Source: Flavobacteriaceae bacterium
GTDB lineage: Bacteria; Bacteroidota; Bacteroidia; Flavobacteriales; Flavobacteriaceae
Assembly: GCA_029252265.1 (NCBI GenBank)
Contig: JAQXBT010000071.1
Coordinates: 1-49,111, forward strand
DNA: 49,111 bases
Reading direction: 5' to 3'
A model generated the notes under the pieces. It did no database searches. It saw nothing but the letters and a program-made list of their open reading frames with translations, and had not been told where the DNA came from. Both the position numbers and the translations under genes were made by a program. This document shows positions 7,767-15,735 of the stretch, piece after piece; positions within the stretch are counted from its first letter, which is position 1, and every line of letters begins with the position of its first letter.

Positions 7767-8275
7767 ACATAATCCCACATAAAAAAGTATTACAAGATCT
7801 AAAAGATTTATTAATTCAAATGGATGAAGATTCTTTTTGTCATAAAAACAAAACCCTCTTTGGAGGGTCTATTGGAGAACATTTTAGACATATTATTGAA
7901 TTTTATTTATGCTGTCTTTCCCAAAAAGGAACTAAAAACGTAAATTATGATGTCCGTAAAAGGGATAAGCAACTTGAAATAGATATTGGTTTTGGAATTG
8001 CGACTATTGATACATTAATAAGTACGTTGACTCAACTAGAAGCTCAAGATGATAAACCAATGTTCATGAAAAATTGTATGGAAGATGAAAAAGAAAATAA
8101 TCTTAGAATTGAAACCTCCTTTTTTAGAGAATTGATCTATTGTATGGATCATTGTATTCATCATCAAAGTCTTATTAAAACAGCCCTTTTAGAACAAAAT
8201 CTGATTCATTTTATTGACTCTAATTTTGGGGTTGCTTTTTCAACACAAATATACCGTAGCCAATGTGCATCGTAA
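7763..8275 (+). CDS. DinB/YfiT-like four-helix metalloprotein
   Basis: 170 aa. The pattern fits the DinB/YfiT superfamily, in which three histidines bind a divalent metal: H40 in GEHFRHI near the N-terminal helix, and H130 with H134 in the C-terminal helix (DHCIHHQSL, an HxxxH spacing). Members include thiol S-transferases that attach bacillithiol or mycothiol, but many are uncharacterised. Despite the historic name, a damage-inducible role is not implied. It overlaps both neighbours, so it is almost certainly co-translated with the ATP-grasp and NRDE proteins. Confidence 0.8.
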   Translation: MNIIPHKKVLQDLKDLLIQMDEDSFCHKNKTLFGGSIGEHFRHIIEFYLCCLSQKGTKNVNYDVRKRDKQLEIDIGFGIATIDTLISTLTQLEAQDDKPMFMKNCMEDEKENNLRIETSFFRELIYCMDHCIHHQSLIKTALLEQNLIHFIDSNFGVAFSTQIYRSQCAS

Positions 8276-8952
8276 CGTTTTTTCCGAATTCTGAGGGTTT
8301 TATTTTTACAAGTAACCGAGATGAAAAATACCAACGAAAAACATTAGAGCCAACCACGTATCAACACCCTACCCCTTTAATTTATCCAAAAGATATAGAG
8401 CAAGGTGGCACATGGTTTGCTGTCGCTCCCAAAAAAAAACAATTGGTCTACCTGCTAAATGCAACAGGAACTCAACCAGATCCGAATCTTAAAATTAGCC
8501 GTGGACAACTTCCTATACAATTACTTTTAAATGATCAGACGATTCTTTCAAAATCAACTTTAGCTAAAATAGCGCCTTTTCAATTGATAAAAGTTTGTTT
8601 TTTAGAGGTTCCAAGACTAGAAAGCTTCCATTGGGATGGAGTTCATTTAATCAACAAGACATTGGATGCGACTAAACCCCAAATTTGGAGTTCTAACACT
8701 CTTTATAACGAAGCAAAAAAACAAAGCTTAAAAAATGATTTTAAGAGTTCTTTGAACAATTTCTATCAGTGGATAGACTTGATTAGTTTTCATGAAAAAG
8801 TAGCACAACCGGTTAATAACTCTGTATTTTTAAAGAAAGAATTTGGCCTTCAAACAGTGAGTATCACAAGTTTGAAGCATCAAAACAAACAACTTGATTT
8901 GTATTATAATAACCTCCTTGAAGAGGATACCCCTTTAAAAAATGCAATTTAA
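8263..8952 (+). CDS. NRDE (TANGO2-type) family protein
   Basis: 229 aa. It starts MCIVTF and carries the diagnostic SNRDE motif at residues 17-21, as in the NRDE/TANGO2 family. A cysteine at position 2 would be exposed as an N-terminal nucleophile after removal of Met, as in Ntn-hydrolases, and the family is thought to have that fold. Animal TANGO2 relatives have been linked to haem trafficking and lipid metabolism; bacterial members are uncharacterised. The start overlaps the DinB gene by 13 bases. It is the last gene of the operon and converges on glmM 8 bases later with no visible terminator. Confidence 0.88.
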   Translation: MCIVTFFPNSEGFIFTSNRDEKYQRKTLEPTTYQHPTPLIYPKDIEQGGTWFAVAPKKKQLVYLLNATGTQPDPNLKISRGQLPIQLLLNDQTILSKSTLAKIAPFQLIKVCFLEVPRLESFHWDGVHLINKTLDATKPQIWSSNTLYNEAKKQSLKNDFKSSLNNFYQWIDLISFHEKVAQPVNNSVFLKKEFGLQTVSITSLKHQNKQLDLYYNNLLEEDTPLKNAI

Positions 8953-8960
8953 AATTGACA

Positions 8961-10349
8961 TCAAATCCCGGCGATTGCTTTAATTTCTGAAATAATTTTA
9001 TCCGCTAACTGATCTGCAGCACTTTGAGACGGCGCTTCTGTATAGATTCTAATAATTGCTTCGGTATTACTTTTTCTTAAATGCACCCATTCGGTTGGAA
9101 AATCAATTTTTACGCCGTCAATGGTAGAAATTTGCTCATGTGCATATTTAGCTTCCATTGCCACTAAAATAGCATCCACATCAATCGATGGATTTAAATC
9201 AATTTTTTTCTTACTCATAAAATAAGACGGATAGCTTGCTCTAAGTTCGCTGACCGCCATTTTTCGTTCTGCTAATAAACTCAAAAATAGGGCTACCCCC
9301 ACTAAAGCATCGCGTCCATAATGGGACTCCGGATAAATAATCCCGCCATTACCTTCGCCTCCAATAACGGCATTATTGGCTTTCATTGCATTGACAACAT
9401 TTACTTCGCCAACAGCACTTGCGGTGTACGTTCCGCCATGTTTTTCAGTCACGTCTCTTAAAGCTCGTGTAGAACTCAAGTTACTCACTGTATTTCCAGG
9501 TTTTTGACTTAAAATATAATCTGCACAAGCGACAAGGGTATATTCTTCTCCAAACATAATTCCTTTTTCATCCATAAAAGCCAAGCGATCCACATCTGGA
9601 TCGACGGCAATTCCGAAGTCAGCATTTGTAGAAACGACTTTCTCAGATAAATCTGTTAAATGTTGTTTGAGCGGTTCTGGATTATGAGGAAACTTTCCAT
9701 TTGGTTCGCAATGGAGTTTAACGGTTTCAACTCCCAATCGCTCTAAAAGAAGCGGGATTGCAATACCCCCCGTTGAATTAACAGCATCTACCACGACTTT
9801 AAATTTACCATCTGCAATGGCTTTCACATTCACCAATTCTAAATCTAAAACTTCATCAATATGGATATCAAAATACGCTTGATTGATCGTGATTGCTCCT
9901 AAGTCATCAACATCCACAAATTCCATAGAATCTGCTGCTGCAATATCTAAAACTCGTTGACTGTGTTCGGCATTTAAAAATTCGCCATTTTGATCTAAAA
10001 GCTTTAAGGCATTCCATTGCTTTGGATTATGACTCGCCGTTAAGATAATACCGCCATCCGCATGTTCTAAAGGAACCGCAATTTCAACAGTTGGCGTGGT
10101 TGATAGATCTAAATCTATCACATCGATGCCCATTCCAATAAGTGTATTCATAACTAAATTCTGAACCATTGCCCCAGAAATTCTGGCGTCTCTTCCAACC
10201 ACCACTCGATAATTTTCTTTAGAGCGTTGCTCTTTAATCCACGTTCCATAAGCAGCAGCAAATTTTACCGTGTCAATAGGTGTTAAATTATCACCAACGG
10301 TACCGCCTATGGTCCCTCGAATTCCAGAAATAGATTTAATTAATGTCAT
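8961..10349 (-). CDS. glmM: Phosphoglucosamine mutase (alpha-D-phosphohexomutase family)
   Basis: 462 aa enzyme that should interconvert glucosamine-6-phosphate and glucosamine-1-phosphate for UDP-GlcNAc, peptidoglycan and LPS synthesis. The catalytic phosphoserine loop is TASHNP (Ser106), the metal loop is DPDVDRLAF, the sugar-binding loop is GEGNGG and the C-terminal phosphate loop is RKSNTEAIIRIY. The sugar loop is GEGNGG rather than the GEQSGH of E. coli GlmM, so substrate preference (glucosamine versus mannose or glucose phosphates) is not certain. GC is high for the window: 47-48% in two 60-base lines I counted. Its start overlaps the acyltransferase stop by 4 bases. Confidence 0.85.
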   Translation of the reverse strand: MTLIKSISGIRGTIGGTVGDNLTPIDTVKFAAAYGTWIKEQRSKENYRVVVGRDARISGAMVQNLVMNTLIGMGIDVIDLDLSTTPTVEIAVPLEHADGGIILTASHNPKQWNALKLLDQNGEFLNAEHSQRVLDIAAADSMEFVDVDDLGAITINQAYFDIHIDEVLDLELVNVKAIADGKFKVVVDAVNSTGGIAIPLLLERLGVETVKLHCEPNGKFPHNPEPLKQHLTDLSEKVVSTNADFGIAVDPDVDRLAFMDEKGIMFGEEYTLVACADYILSQKPGNTVSNLSSTRALRDVTEKHGGTYTASAVGEVNVVNAMKANNAVIGGEGNGGIIYPESHYGRDALVGVALFLSLLAERKMAVSELRASYPSYFMSKKKIDLNPSIDVDAILVAMEAKYAHEQISTIDGVKIDFPTEWVHLRKSNTEAIIRIYTEAPSQSAADQLADKIISEIKAIAGI

Positions 10350-11413
10350 TTATTTTTAAATTTTAAAAAATAGCTTTCATAATATTTATATGAAAATTGA
10401 GCTATTATAATAGTAATTATTAAGGTTAATATATTGATTAAAATAATCATACAAATATCATTTAAAATATTGTAAGGTTGAATTTTTAAGGCACAAAAAA
10501 CAACAAAATTTAAAGCAATCGCGTGGTACATATAAAGTCCATAAGATATTTTACCTAAATGATTAAGCCATTTAAATTTAATATTTGGCACAAAATTATT
10601 GTGACTAATTGTGTATATAAAAAGTGGATACAAAATTGTAATGAATAAACTAGACCATATTGGGTTCTCAAATTCGAAGATAGAAGTGGAAAAATTTAAG
10701 GCAGTCAAAGCTATTATTAAATAGGATATACCTTTGTTGTTTTTAAATAACTCTAACTTATTTTCAATCCCTAAAATAGAGATTATTCCTCCAGAAAACA
10801 ATAAGAAAAACACACCGTTATATCTTCTAAATATACTGATGCTTTCCTGGTGATATATGCCAAAACACACAACCGTGAGGGTCAGAATAAAGTATAACAC
10901 ATATTTGTTATTTACAACAAACAATAAAGGGGCTACAATTAAGTAAAATTGTTCCTCAATACCAATAGACCATAAAATTTCTAAAATTCCGCCTGGCGCA
11001 TAAAGTTTAGAGAACACATTGGGAAGAAAAAATAGATTATATAAAATGCCTTCGTTAATTGAATAGGTCTTAGGGAAATCAATATTTAAAAAAGGTAAAA
11101 TCAGATTATAGAAAATCAACCCAAAAACTACAATTAGATAATATAAAGGCAAAATTCTTAAAGCTCTATTTTTATAAAACTTAGCGATGTTAAAATTATT
11201 TCTATTTTTTAAATTATAAATTTGACCAATAATTAAAAAACCACTTAAAACAAAAAACATATAAACCGCATGAGTTCCTTTAGAAAAAAGGTCTAACCCA
11301 TCAAAATATGGGAGATTTTGGTTTTTGGATAATTGAGGTAAATGAAAAATTAAAACAAAAAATGATAATACAAATCGAAGTACATCTAAGTTAGGAAGTC
11401 GTTTCAAAGGCAT
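10346..11413 (-). CDS. Acyltransferase 3 family membrane protein (OafA/YrhL-like)
   Basis: About 355 aa, integral membrane, with roughly ten hydrophobic segments. N-terminal features are LDVLRFVLSFFVLIFHL (catalytic-type His near the first helix) and the FFVLSGFLI motif, both hallmarks of acyltransferase 3 enzymes that O-acetylate cell-surface sugars or lipids. An upstream in-frame ATG at 11434 exists, but a TATTTTTG promoter box at 11424-11431 lies between the two, so I prefer MPLKRLPN at 11413. Base composition is strikingly AT-rich (about 21% GC in four 60-base lines counted) against 47-48% in adjacent glmM, suggesting acquisition. It overlaps glmM by 4 bases. Confidence 0.88.
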   Translation of the reverse strand: MPLKRLPNLDVLRFVLSFFVLIFHLPQLSKNQNLPYFDGLDLFSKGTHAVYMFFVLSGFLIIGQIYNLKNRNNFNIAKFYKNRALRILPLYYLIVVFGLIFYNLILPFLNIDFPKTYSINEGILYNLFFLPNVFSKLYAPGGILEILWSIGIEEQFYLIVAPLLFVVNNKYVLYFILTLTVVCFGIYHQESISIFRRYNGVFFLLFSGGIISILGIENKLELFKNNKGISYLIIALTALNFSTSIFEFENPIWSSLFITILYPLFIYTISHNNFVPNIKFKWLNHLGKISYGLYMYHAIALNFVVFCALKIQPYNILNDICMIILINILTLIITIIIAQFSYKYYESYFLKFKNK

Positions 11414-11423
11414 GTAGTTTGCA

Positions 11424-11431
11424 CAAAAATA
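11424..11431 (-). promoter_or_regulatory. -7 promoter box TATTTTTG for acyltransferase 3 gene
   Basis: Perfect TAnnTTTG match on the minus strand, 10 bases before the preferred ATG at 11413. The transcript leader would be only a few bases long. It decides the start choice. Confidence 0.45.
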
Positions 11432-11445
11432 CATAATATTGCCCT

Positions 11446-12027
11446 ATGAATTACTTAGCTCATATTTTTCTTTCTGGAGAACAACCCGATATTATGATTG
11501 GAAACTTTATTGCGGACAGCATTAAAGGCAAGAAATACACCTCCTACTCTGCTGAAATTCAAAAAGGAATTTTATTACACCGACAAATAGATTCTACCAC
11601 AGATGCCCATCTAGCATTTAGAAAAAGTACCAAACGCCTTCATGAAAATTATGGTCATTATTCAGGAATCATTGTGGATATATTTTACGATCATTTTTTA
11701 GCTAAAAATTGGTCTGATTACTCAGACATTCCATTAGAAGATTATATTCAATCGTTTTATAAATTATTGCGTGATAATTTTGATATACTTCCCAAAAACA
11801 TTCAAAAAATGGCCCCTATAATGATGGAAGGGAACTGGCTATTAATTTATGCAGATCTCGATGGCATTGACCGAGTTTTGGCAGGGATGAATCGGCGTAC
11901 AAAAAACAGATCAGGAATGGATACAGCAGGCCGAGAATTAAAAGAATTTTACACCTTATTTGAAGCAGACTTTAAGTTGGTTATTAATGACCTTCAAACG
12001 CTTAGTAAAAACTTTTTACGGGTCTAG
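11446..12027 (+). CDS. Acyl carrier protein phosphodiesterase (AcpH family)
   Basis: 193 aa. The N-terminus MNYLAHIFLS, GNFIADSIKG and the LLHRQIDSTTDAH block are diagnostic of the AcpH/DUF479 family. In E. coli AcpH removes the 4'-phosphopantetheine group from acyl carrier protein. The family has an HD-like fold with conserved His and Asp, seen here as H30-type and FYDHFLAKNW residues. Function by homology only. It converges on the methyltransferase gene, and the two stop codons share one palindromic CTAG (12024-12027). Confidence 0.88.
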   Translation: MNYLAHIFLSGEQPDIMIGNFIADSIKGKKYTSYSAEIQKGILLHRQIDSTTDAHLAFRKSTKRLHENYGHYSGIIVDIFYDHFLAKNWSDYSDIPLEDYIQSFYKLLRDNFDILPKNIQKMAPIMMEGNWLLIYADLDGIDRVLAGMNRRTKNRSGMDTAGRELKEFYTLFEADFKLVINDLQTLSKNFLRV

Positions 12028-12857
12028 TTTAAACCTTCATTCATAATTTTAAATATTTTAATGTCGGGTAATGTGCCTCTCACCTCATTCAGTTTCATAG
12101 TCATTGAAATGGCCTTGTTTTCGACCCAATCATTGTAATCTTTAATTGCTTTAAGTCTTAAGTTATTATCTAAATACCCTTCAGACACCATTTGCTTAGA
12201 ACCCGCTACTTTGGACCAAATTCCAACTTTAGATTTGAAATCGCTTCTTTGTCTTTCATAATGTTCGTCTGAATTAATTTTTTCAATAGAAATCAATCCA
12301 ATATCTTTCATCAGTTCAGGCAAATCATCAGCTATTCCATTGTTCATTCCAGCGTCACGTCTCCAGTTTAAAAAAGTAGTGTAAAATTCTTTCTTACTTA
12401 CAGGGGGCTCTGGGTTCCATTCAATGGTGTTATGATTATAATCAAGAATTGAAATGACACCTTTTGGATTTAATAATGACTTCATTTTTAGGAGAGCATC
12501 TTTAGGATTATTCAACCATTGTAAGGTTCTTGCCGAAGTAATCAAATCAAATTTTTGAGTAGGATTAAACTTAAATAAGTCTGAATGAATCAGCTCTAAA
12601 TTGGGCGTTTCTTTGTAGGTTTTTTCTCCACTCTTAATAAAATGTTCTGTCGTATCAATACCAATAACTTTTCCAGCATCTCCAATGATATTTGCAATAT
12701 CTCTTGAAATAGAACCCGTTCCACAACCAACATCTAAAACCAACATCCCTTTTTTAAGGATTGGGATTAGAGTTCGATAATCTACTTTTAAACGGCGATT
12801 GTCAAATATTTTTGTGGCTGCTTGACCGTCACGATCAATTCGTTTGTTGACTTTCAT
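12024..12857 (-). CDS. Class I SAM-dependent methyltransferase
   Basis: 277 aa. The SAM-binding motif I is VLDVGCGTGSISRD (about residues 40-53), followed by VIGIDTTEHFI (motif II acidic residue) and SDLFKF and SARTLQWL, as in ubiquinone/menaquinone-type or small-molecule methyltransferases. The C-terminal third is helical and not diagnostic. Substrate is unknown. It may be co-transcribed from the recG direction: recG ends 44 bases away, upstream on the other side, with no clear terminator between. Its stop overlaps the AcpH stop. Confidence 0.85.
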   Translation of the reverse strand: MKVNKRIDRDGQAATKIFDNRRLKVDYRTLIPILKKGMLVLDVGCGTGSISRDIANIIGDAGKVIGIDTTEHFIKSGEKTYKETPNLELIHSDLFKFNPTQKFDLITSARTLQWLNNPKDALLKMKSLLNPKGVISILDYNHNTIEWNPEPPVSKKEFYTTFLNWRRDAGMNNGIADDLPELMKDIGLISIEKINSDEHYERQRSDFKSKVGIWSKVAGSKQMVSEGYLDNNLRLKAIKDYNDWVENKAISMTMKLNEVRGTLPDIKIFKIMNEGLN

Positions 12858-12901
12858 GAATGTGTTATTTAGGGCGGGTGGTACACGAAAGTAATAAAAT
12901 C

Positions 12902-15007
12902 CTAGCTAATATAATTCCAGATATTCTTATACTTCCCCATTTTGATGTAGGTTTGCGCAATTGGTTGGTGCTTGACTTCCGCTAATTTCGGATCTGCAAC
13001 GAGTACTTTTTTTGCCCAATGACGAGCTAAAGACAAGATGTCTTTATCTTTTACAATATTGGCGATTTTTAAATCTAAAACCCCACTTTGTTGGGTACCC
13101 ATCATATCGCCTGGCCCTCGGAGTCGGAGATCTACTTCGGCGATTTCAAAACCATCACTTGTACGGACCATGGTTTGCATTCGGGTTTTACTATTCTCAC
13201 CTAGCTTATGACTGGTCATTAAAATACAATAACTCTGTTCACTTCCACGTCCAACGCGTCCTCTCAATTGGTGCAGTTGAGACAGTCCAAAACGTTCGGC
13301 ACTTTCAATAATCATGACCGACGCATTGGGTACATTAACGCCCACTTCAATAACCGTGGTAGCTACCATAATTTGAGTTTTTCCTTTGATAAAGCGTTCC
13401 ATCTCAAATTCCTTATCAGCAGGTTTCATTTGACCATGTACCATTGAAACTTGATAGTTTGGCATGGGAAAATCACGAACAATTCCTTCATAGCCATCCA
13501 TTAAATCCTTAAAATCTAAGGTTTCACTTTCGTTGATGAGTGGATACACAATATATATTTGTCGGCCTTTGGCAACTTCATCTCTAATAAAACCAATGAC
13601 TTTGAGTCGGTTACTATCGTACCGATGCACTGTTTTAATTGTTTTTCTACCTGCAGGTAATTCATCAATCACAGAGATATCTAAATCGCCATATACCGAC
13701 ATCGCTAAGGTGCGTGGAATCGGTGTAGCAGTCATCACCAAAATATGGGGCGGAGAGACATTCTTTTTCCAAAGTTTACTGCGTTGTGCCACACCAAAAC
13801 GGTGTTGTTCGTCGATAATTGCCAACCCAAGGTTTTTAAATTTAACTTTATCTTCTAAAAGAGCGTGTGTCCCAACAAGAATTTGCAAAGCCCCCGATTC
13901 TAGGTTTTCATGAATAACGCGTCGGGCGGCCGTTTTACTCGACCCAGTGAGTAAAGCAATTGTAACGCCGATAGAATCACAAAAAGGTTTCAGACCGTTG
14001 TAATGTTGAATAGACAAAATTTCGGTTGGTGCCATTAAGGCGGCTTGAAAATTATTGTCAATCGCAATCAGCATCGACATCAGGGCTACAATGGTTTTCC
14101 CAGAGCCAACATCGCCTTGTAACAACCGATTCATTTGCGCGTTGCTTCCCATATCAATTCGAATTTCTTTTAACACTCGTTTTTGAGCATTGGTCAATTC
14201 GAAGGGTAGATGATCTTTATAAAACGTATTAAAATATGACCCAACAGTCTCAAATCGATAGCCTTTAATCTTAGATTTATGAATGATATTTTTTAGAATC
14301 AACTGCAATTGAATGTAAAATAGTTCTTCAAATTTCAATCGAAATTGAGAAAGACTTAGTAAGTGTTGAGTTTTTGGAAAATGAATATTTAAGAGGGCTT
14401 CACTTTTAGAAATTAGTTTTTGATGTGCTATGATTTCTGATGACAGTGATTCTTCAAAACGCCCATTCAACTGTAAAAAGAGTTGCTCCATCATCTTACA
14501 AACCACACGGTTTGAAATCCCACGATTCGATAATTTTTCGGTCGATGGATAAATGGGTTGAATGGCTTTAGAAAGACCTTTATCATATTCGGTTTTGAGT
14601 TCAATGTCGGGATGTGGCATGCTAAACACTCCATTAAACAAATTGATTTTTCCAAAAATTACATAATCGGTATGTGTTTTTAGTTGTTCTCGAATCCATT
14701 TATGGCCTCTAAACCAAACCAACTCTAAATACCCAGTATCGTCTCTAAAAGTAGCAACGAGGCGTTTGCCACGCTTCTGGCCAATTTCTTTGAACCCAGT
14801 AATCTGACCCACAATTTGAATTTCAGCATTAGAGGCTTGGAGTTCCGAAACTTTATAAAACCGAGTGCGGTCAATGTAACGATTCGGAAACAAATGAATG
14901 AGATCTTGATAGGTTTGAATCCCCAATTCTTTACGCAATACTTCAGCACGACTCGGCCCCACTCCTTTGAGGTAATCTATGGGGGTTTGAAGTAATGTGT
15001 TTTGCAT
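12902..15007 (-). CDS. recG: ATP-dependent DNA helicase RecG
   Basis: Superfamily 2 helicase (701 aa, normal length) that reverses stalled replication forks and migrates Holliday junctions. An N-terminal wedge/OB region (about 60-160) is followed by Walker A GDVGSGKT, the DEQH box with HRFGVAQRSKL, TATPIPRTLAMSVYGDLD (motif III), then SF2 motifs V and VI (ATTVIEVGVNVPNA, QLRGRVGRG) and the TRG-like C-terminus. All core motifs are intact. It lies 13 bases downstream of the small membrane protein gene at 15021-15545 on the same strand. Confidence 0.97.
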   Translation of the reverse strand: MQNTLLQTPIDYLKGVGPSRAEVLRKELGIQTYQDLIHLFPNRYIDRTRFYKVSELQASNAEIQIVGQITGFKEIGQKRGKRLVATFRDDTGYLELVWFRGHKWIREQLKTHTDYVIFGKINLFNGVFSMPHPDIELKTEYDKGLSKAIQPIYPSTEKLSNRGISNRVVCKMMEQLFLQLNGRFEESLSSEIIAHQKLISKSEALLNIHFPKTQHLLSLSQFRLKFEELFYIQLQLILKNIIHKSKIKGYRFETVGSYFNTFYKDHLPFELTNAQKRVLKEIRIDMGSNAQMNRLLQGDVGSGKTIVALMSMLIAIDNNFQAALMAPTEILSIQHYNGLKPFCDSIGVTIALLTGSSKTAARRVIHENLESGALQILVGTHALLEDKVKFKNLGLAIIDEQHRFGVAQRSKLWKKNVSPPHILVMTATPIPRTLAMSVYGDLDISVIDELPAGRKTIKTVHRYDSNRLKVIGFIRDEVAKGRQIYIVYPLINESETLDFKDLMDGYEGIVRDFPMPNYQVSMVHGQMKPADKEFEMERFIKGKTQIMVATTVIEVGVNVPNASVMIIESAERFGLSQLHQLRGRVGRGSEQSYCILMTSHKLGENSKTRMQTMVRTSDGFEIAEVDLRLRGPGDMMGTQQSGVLDLKIANIVKDKDILSLARHWAKKVLVADPKLAEVKHQPIAQTYIKMGKYKNIWNYIS

Positions 15008-15020
15008 TAATTAATCCACT

Positions 15021-15545
15021 TTAATACGTTAGTAAATTATGAACTTCATTTTTTAAATACGCCAATGCGGCACTACTAGCTGATGGAGAATCTAAGGATT
15101 TTGTAAGAATGAGTTCACGAAACTGATCAGCTGTCATGGTCGTATTTGAGCTATCACAGGTTCTTATTTGTTGAATAGTGGTGTTTTTGGCGGTTATAAT
15201 GATGTTCCAACATTCATCAGTTAAATAAATTTGTTGGGCTAAATTATGTTCAAATTCTTGTTCAATATTTTGAATCAATAACTGCTCATAGTCTTCCTTT
15301 CTCTGAGAAATAGGGTGAATTCTAATCAATAAATTATTGGGCGCCATGCGTTCTAAAAATAAGGTCAACCGTTCATAGGCCTGGAGCTTCACGGGAAGTA
15401 TTTCCTTTTGAAGTGATTTATGAAGGATATAATGACGACGTTTGTTTTCGTTATTGGTGTATTCTTTGAAAAATAAATAAGCGATGACTCCAGTTAAAAC
15501 TGCAGGAATACAATACATTAAAAGACTAAAAAACTCTGTTTTCAT
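15021..15545 (-). CDS. Membrane-anchored hypothetical protein upstream of recG
   Basis: 174 aa with one N-terminal transmembrane segment (about residues 4-24), then a charged, probably cytosolic region with a predicted helical character (KRRHYILHKSLQKEILPVKLQAYER) and a Glu-rich middle. I recognise it only as a conserved hypothetical of Flavobacteriaceae commonly beside recG. No catalytic motif is visible. It is probably co-transcribed with recG (13-base gap). Confidence 0.65.
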   Translation of the reverse strand: MKTEFFSLLMYCIPAVLTGVIAYLFFKEYTNNENKRRHYILHKSLQKEILPVKLQAYERLTLFLERMAPNNLLIRIHPISQRKEDYEQLLIQNIEQEFEHNLAQQIYLTDECWNIIITAKNTTIQQIRTCDSSNTTMTADQFRELILTKSLDSPSASSAALAYLKNEVHNLLTY

Positions 15546-15735
15546 CTAACTAAATTAGGTGTTGATTAATAAATGCCAAGTTAATAATTTTCAACAATAT
15601 ACACACAAAATTTCGTGGCTTACAATTTAATTATTCCTTCAAAATAAACATTAATAAATTGTTTATAATTTATCTGAATTCGCCTTAAAAATACGAATTA
15701 CATTACTTAATTTCACATCTTAGAAAAAACAAAAT

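Noticed and set aside
13012-14232. Several open frames opposite recG
   Set aside because: They lie antisense inside an intact helicase gene with full motifs and show no family features.
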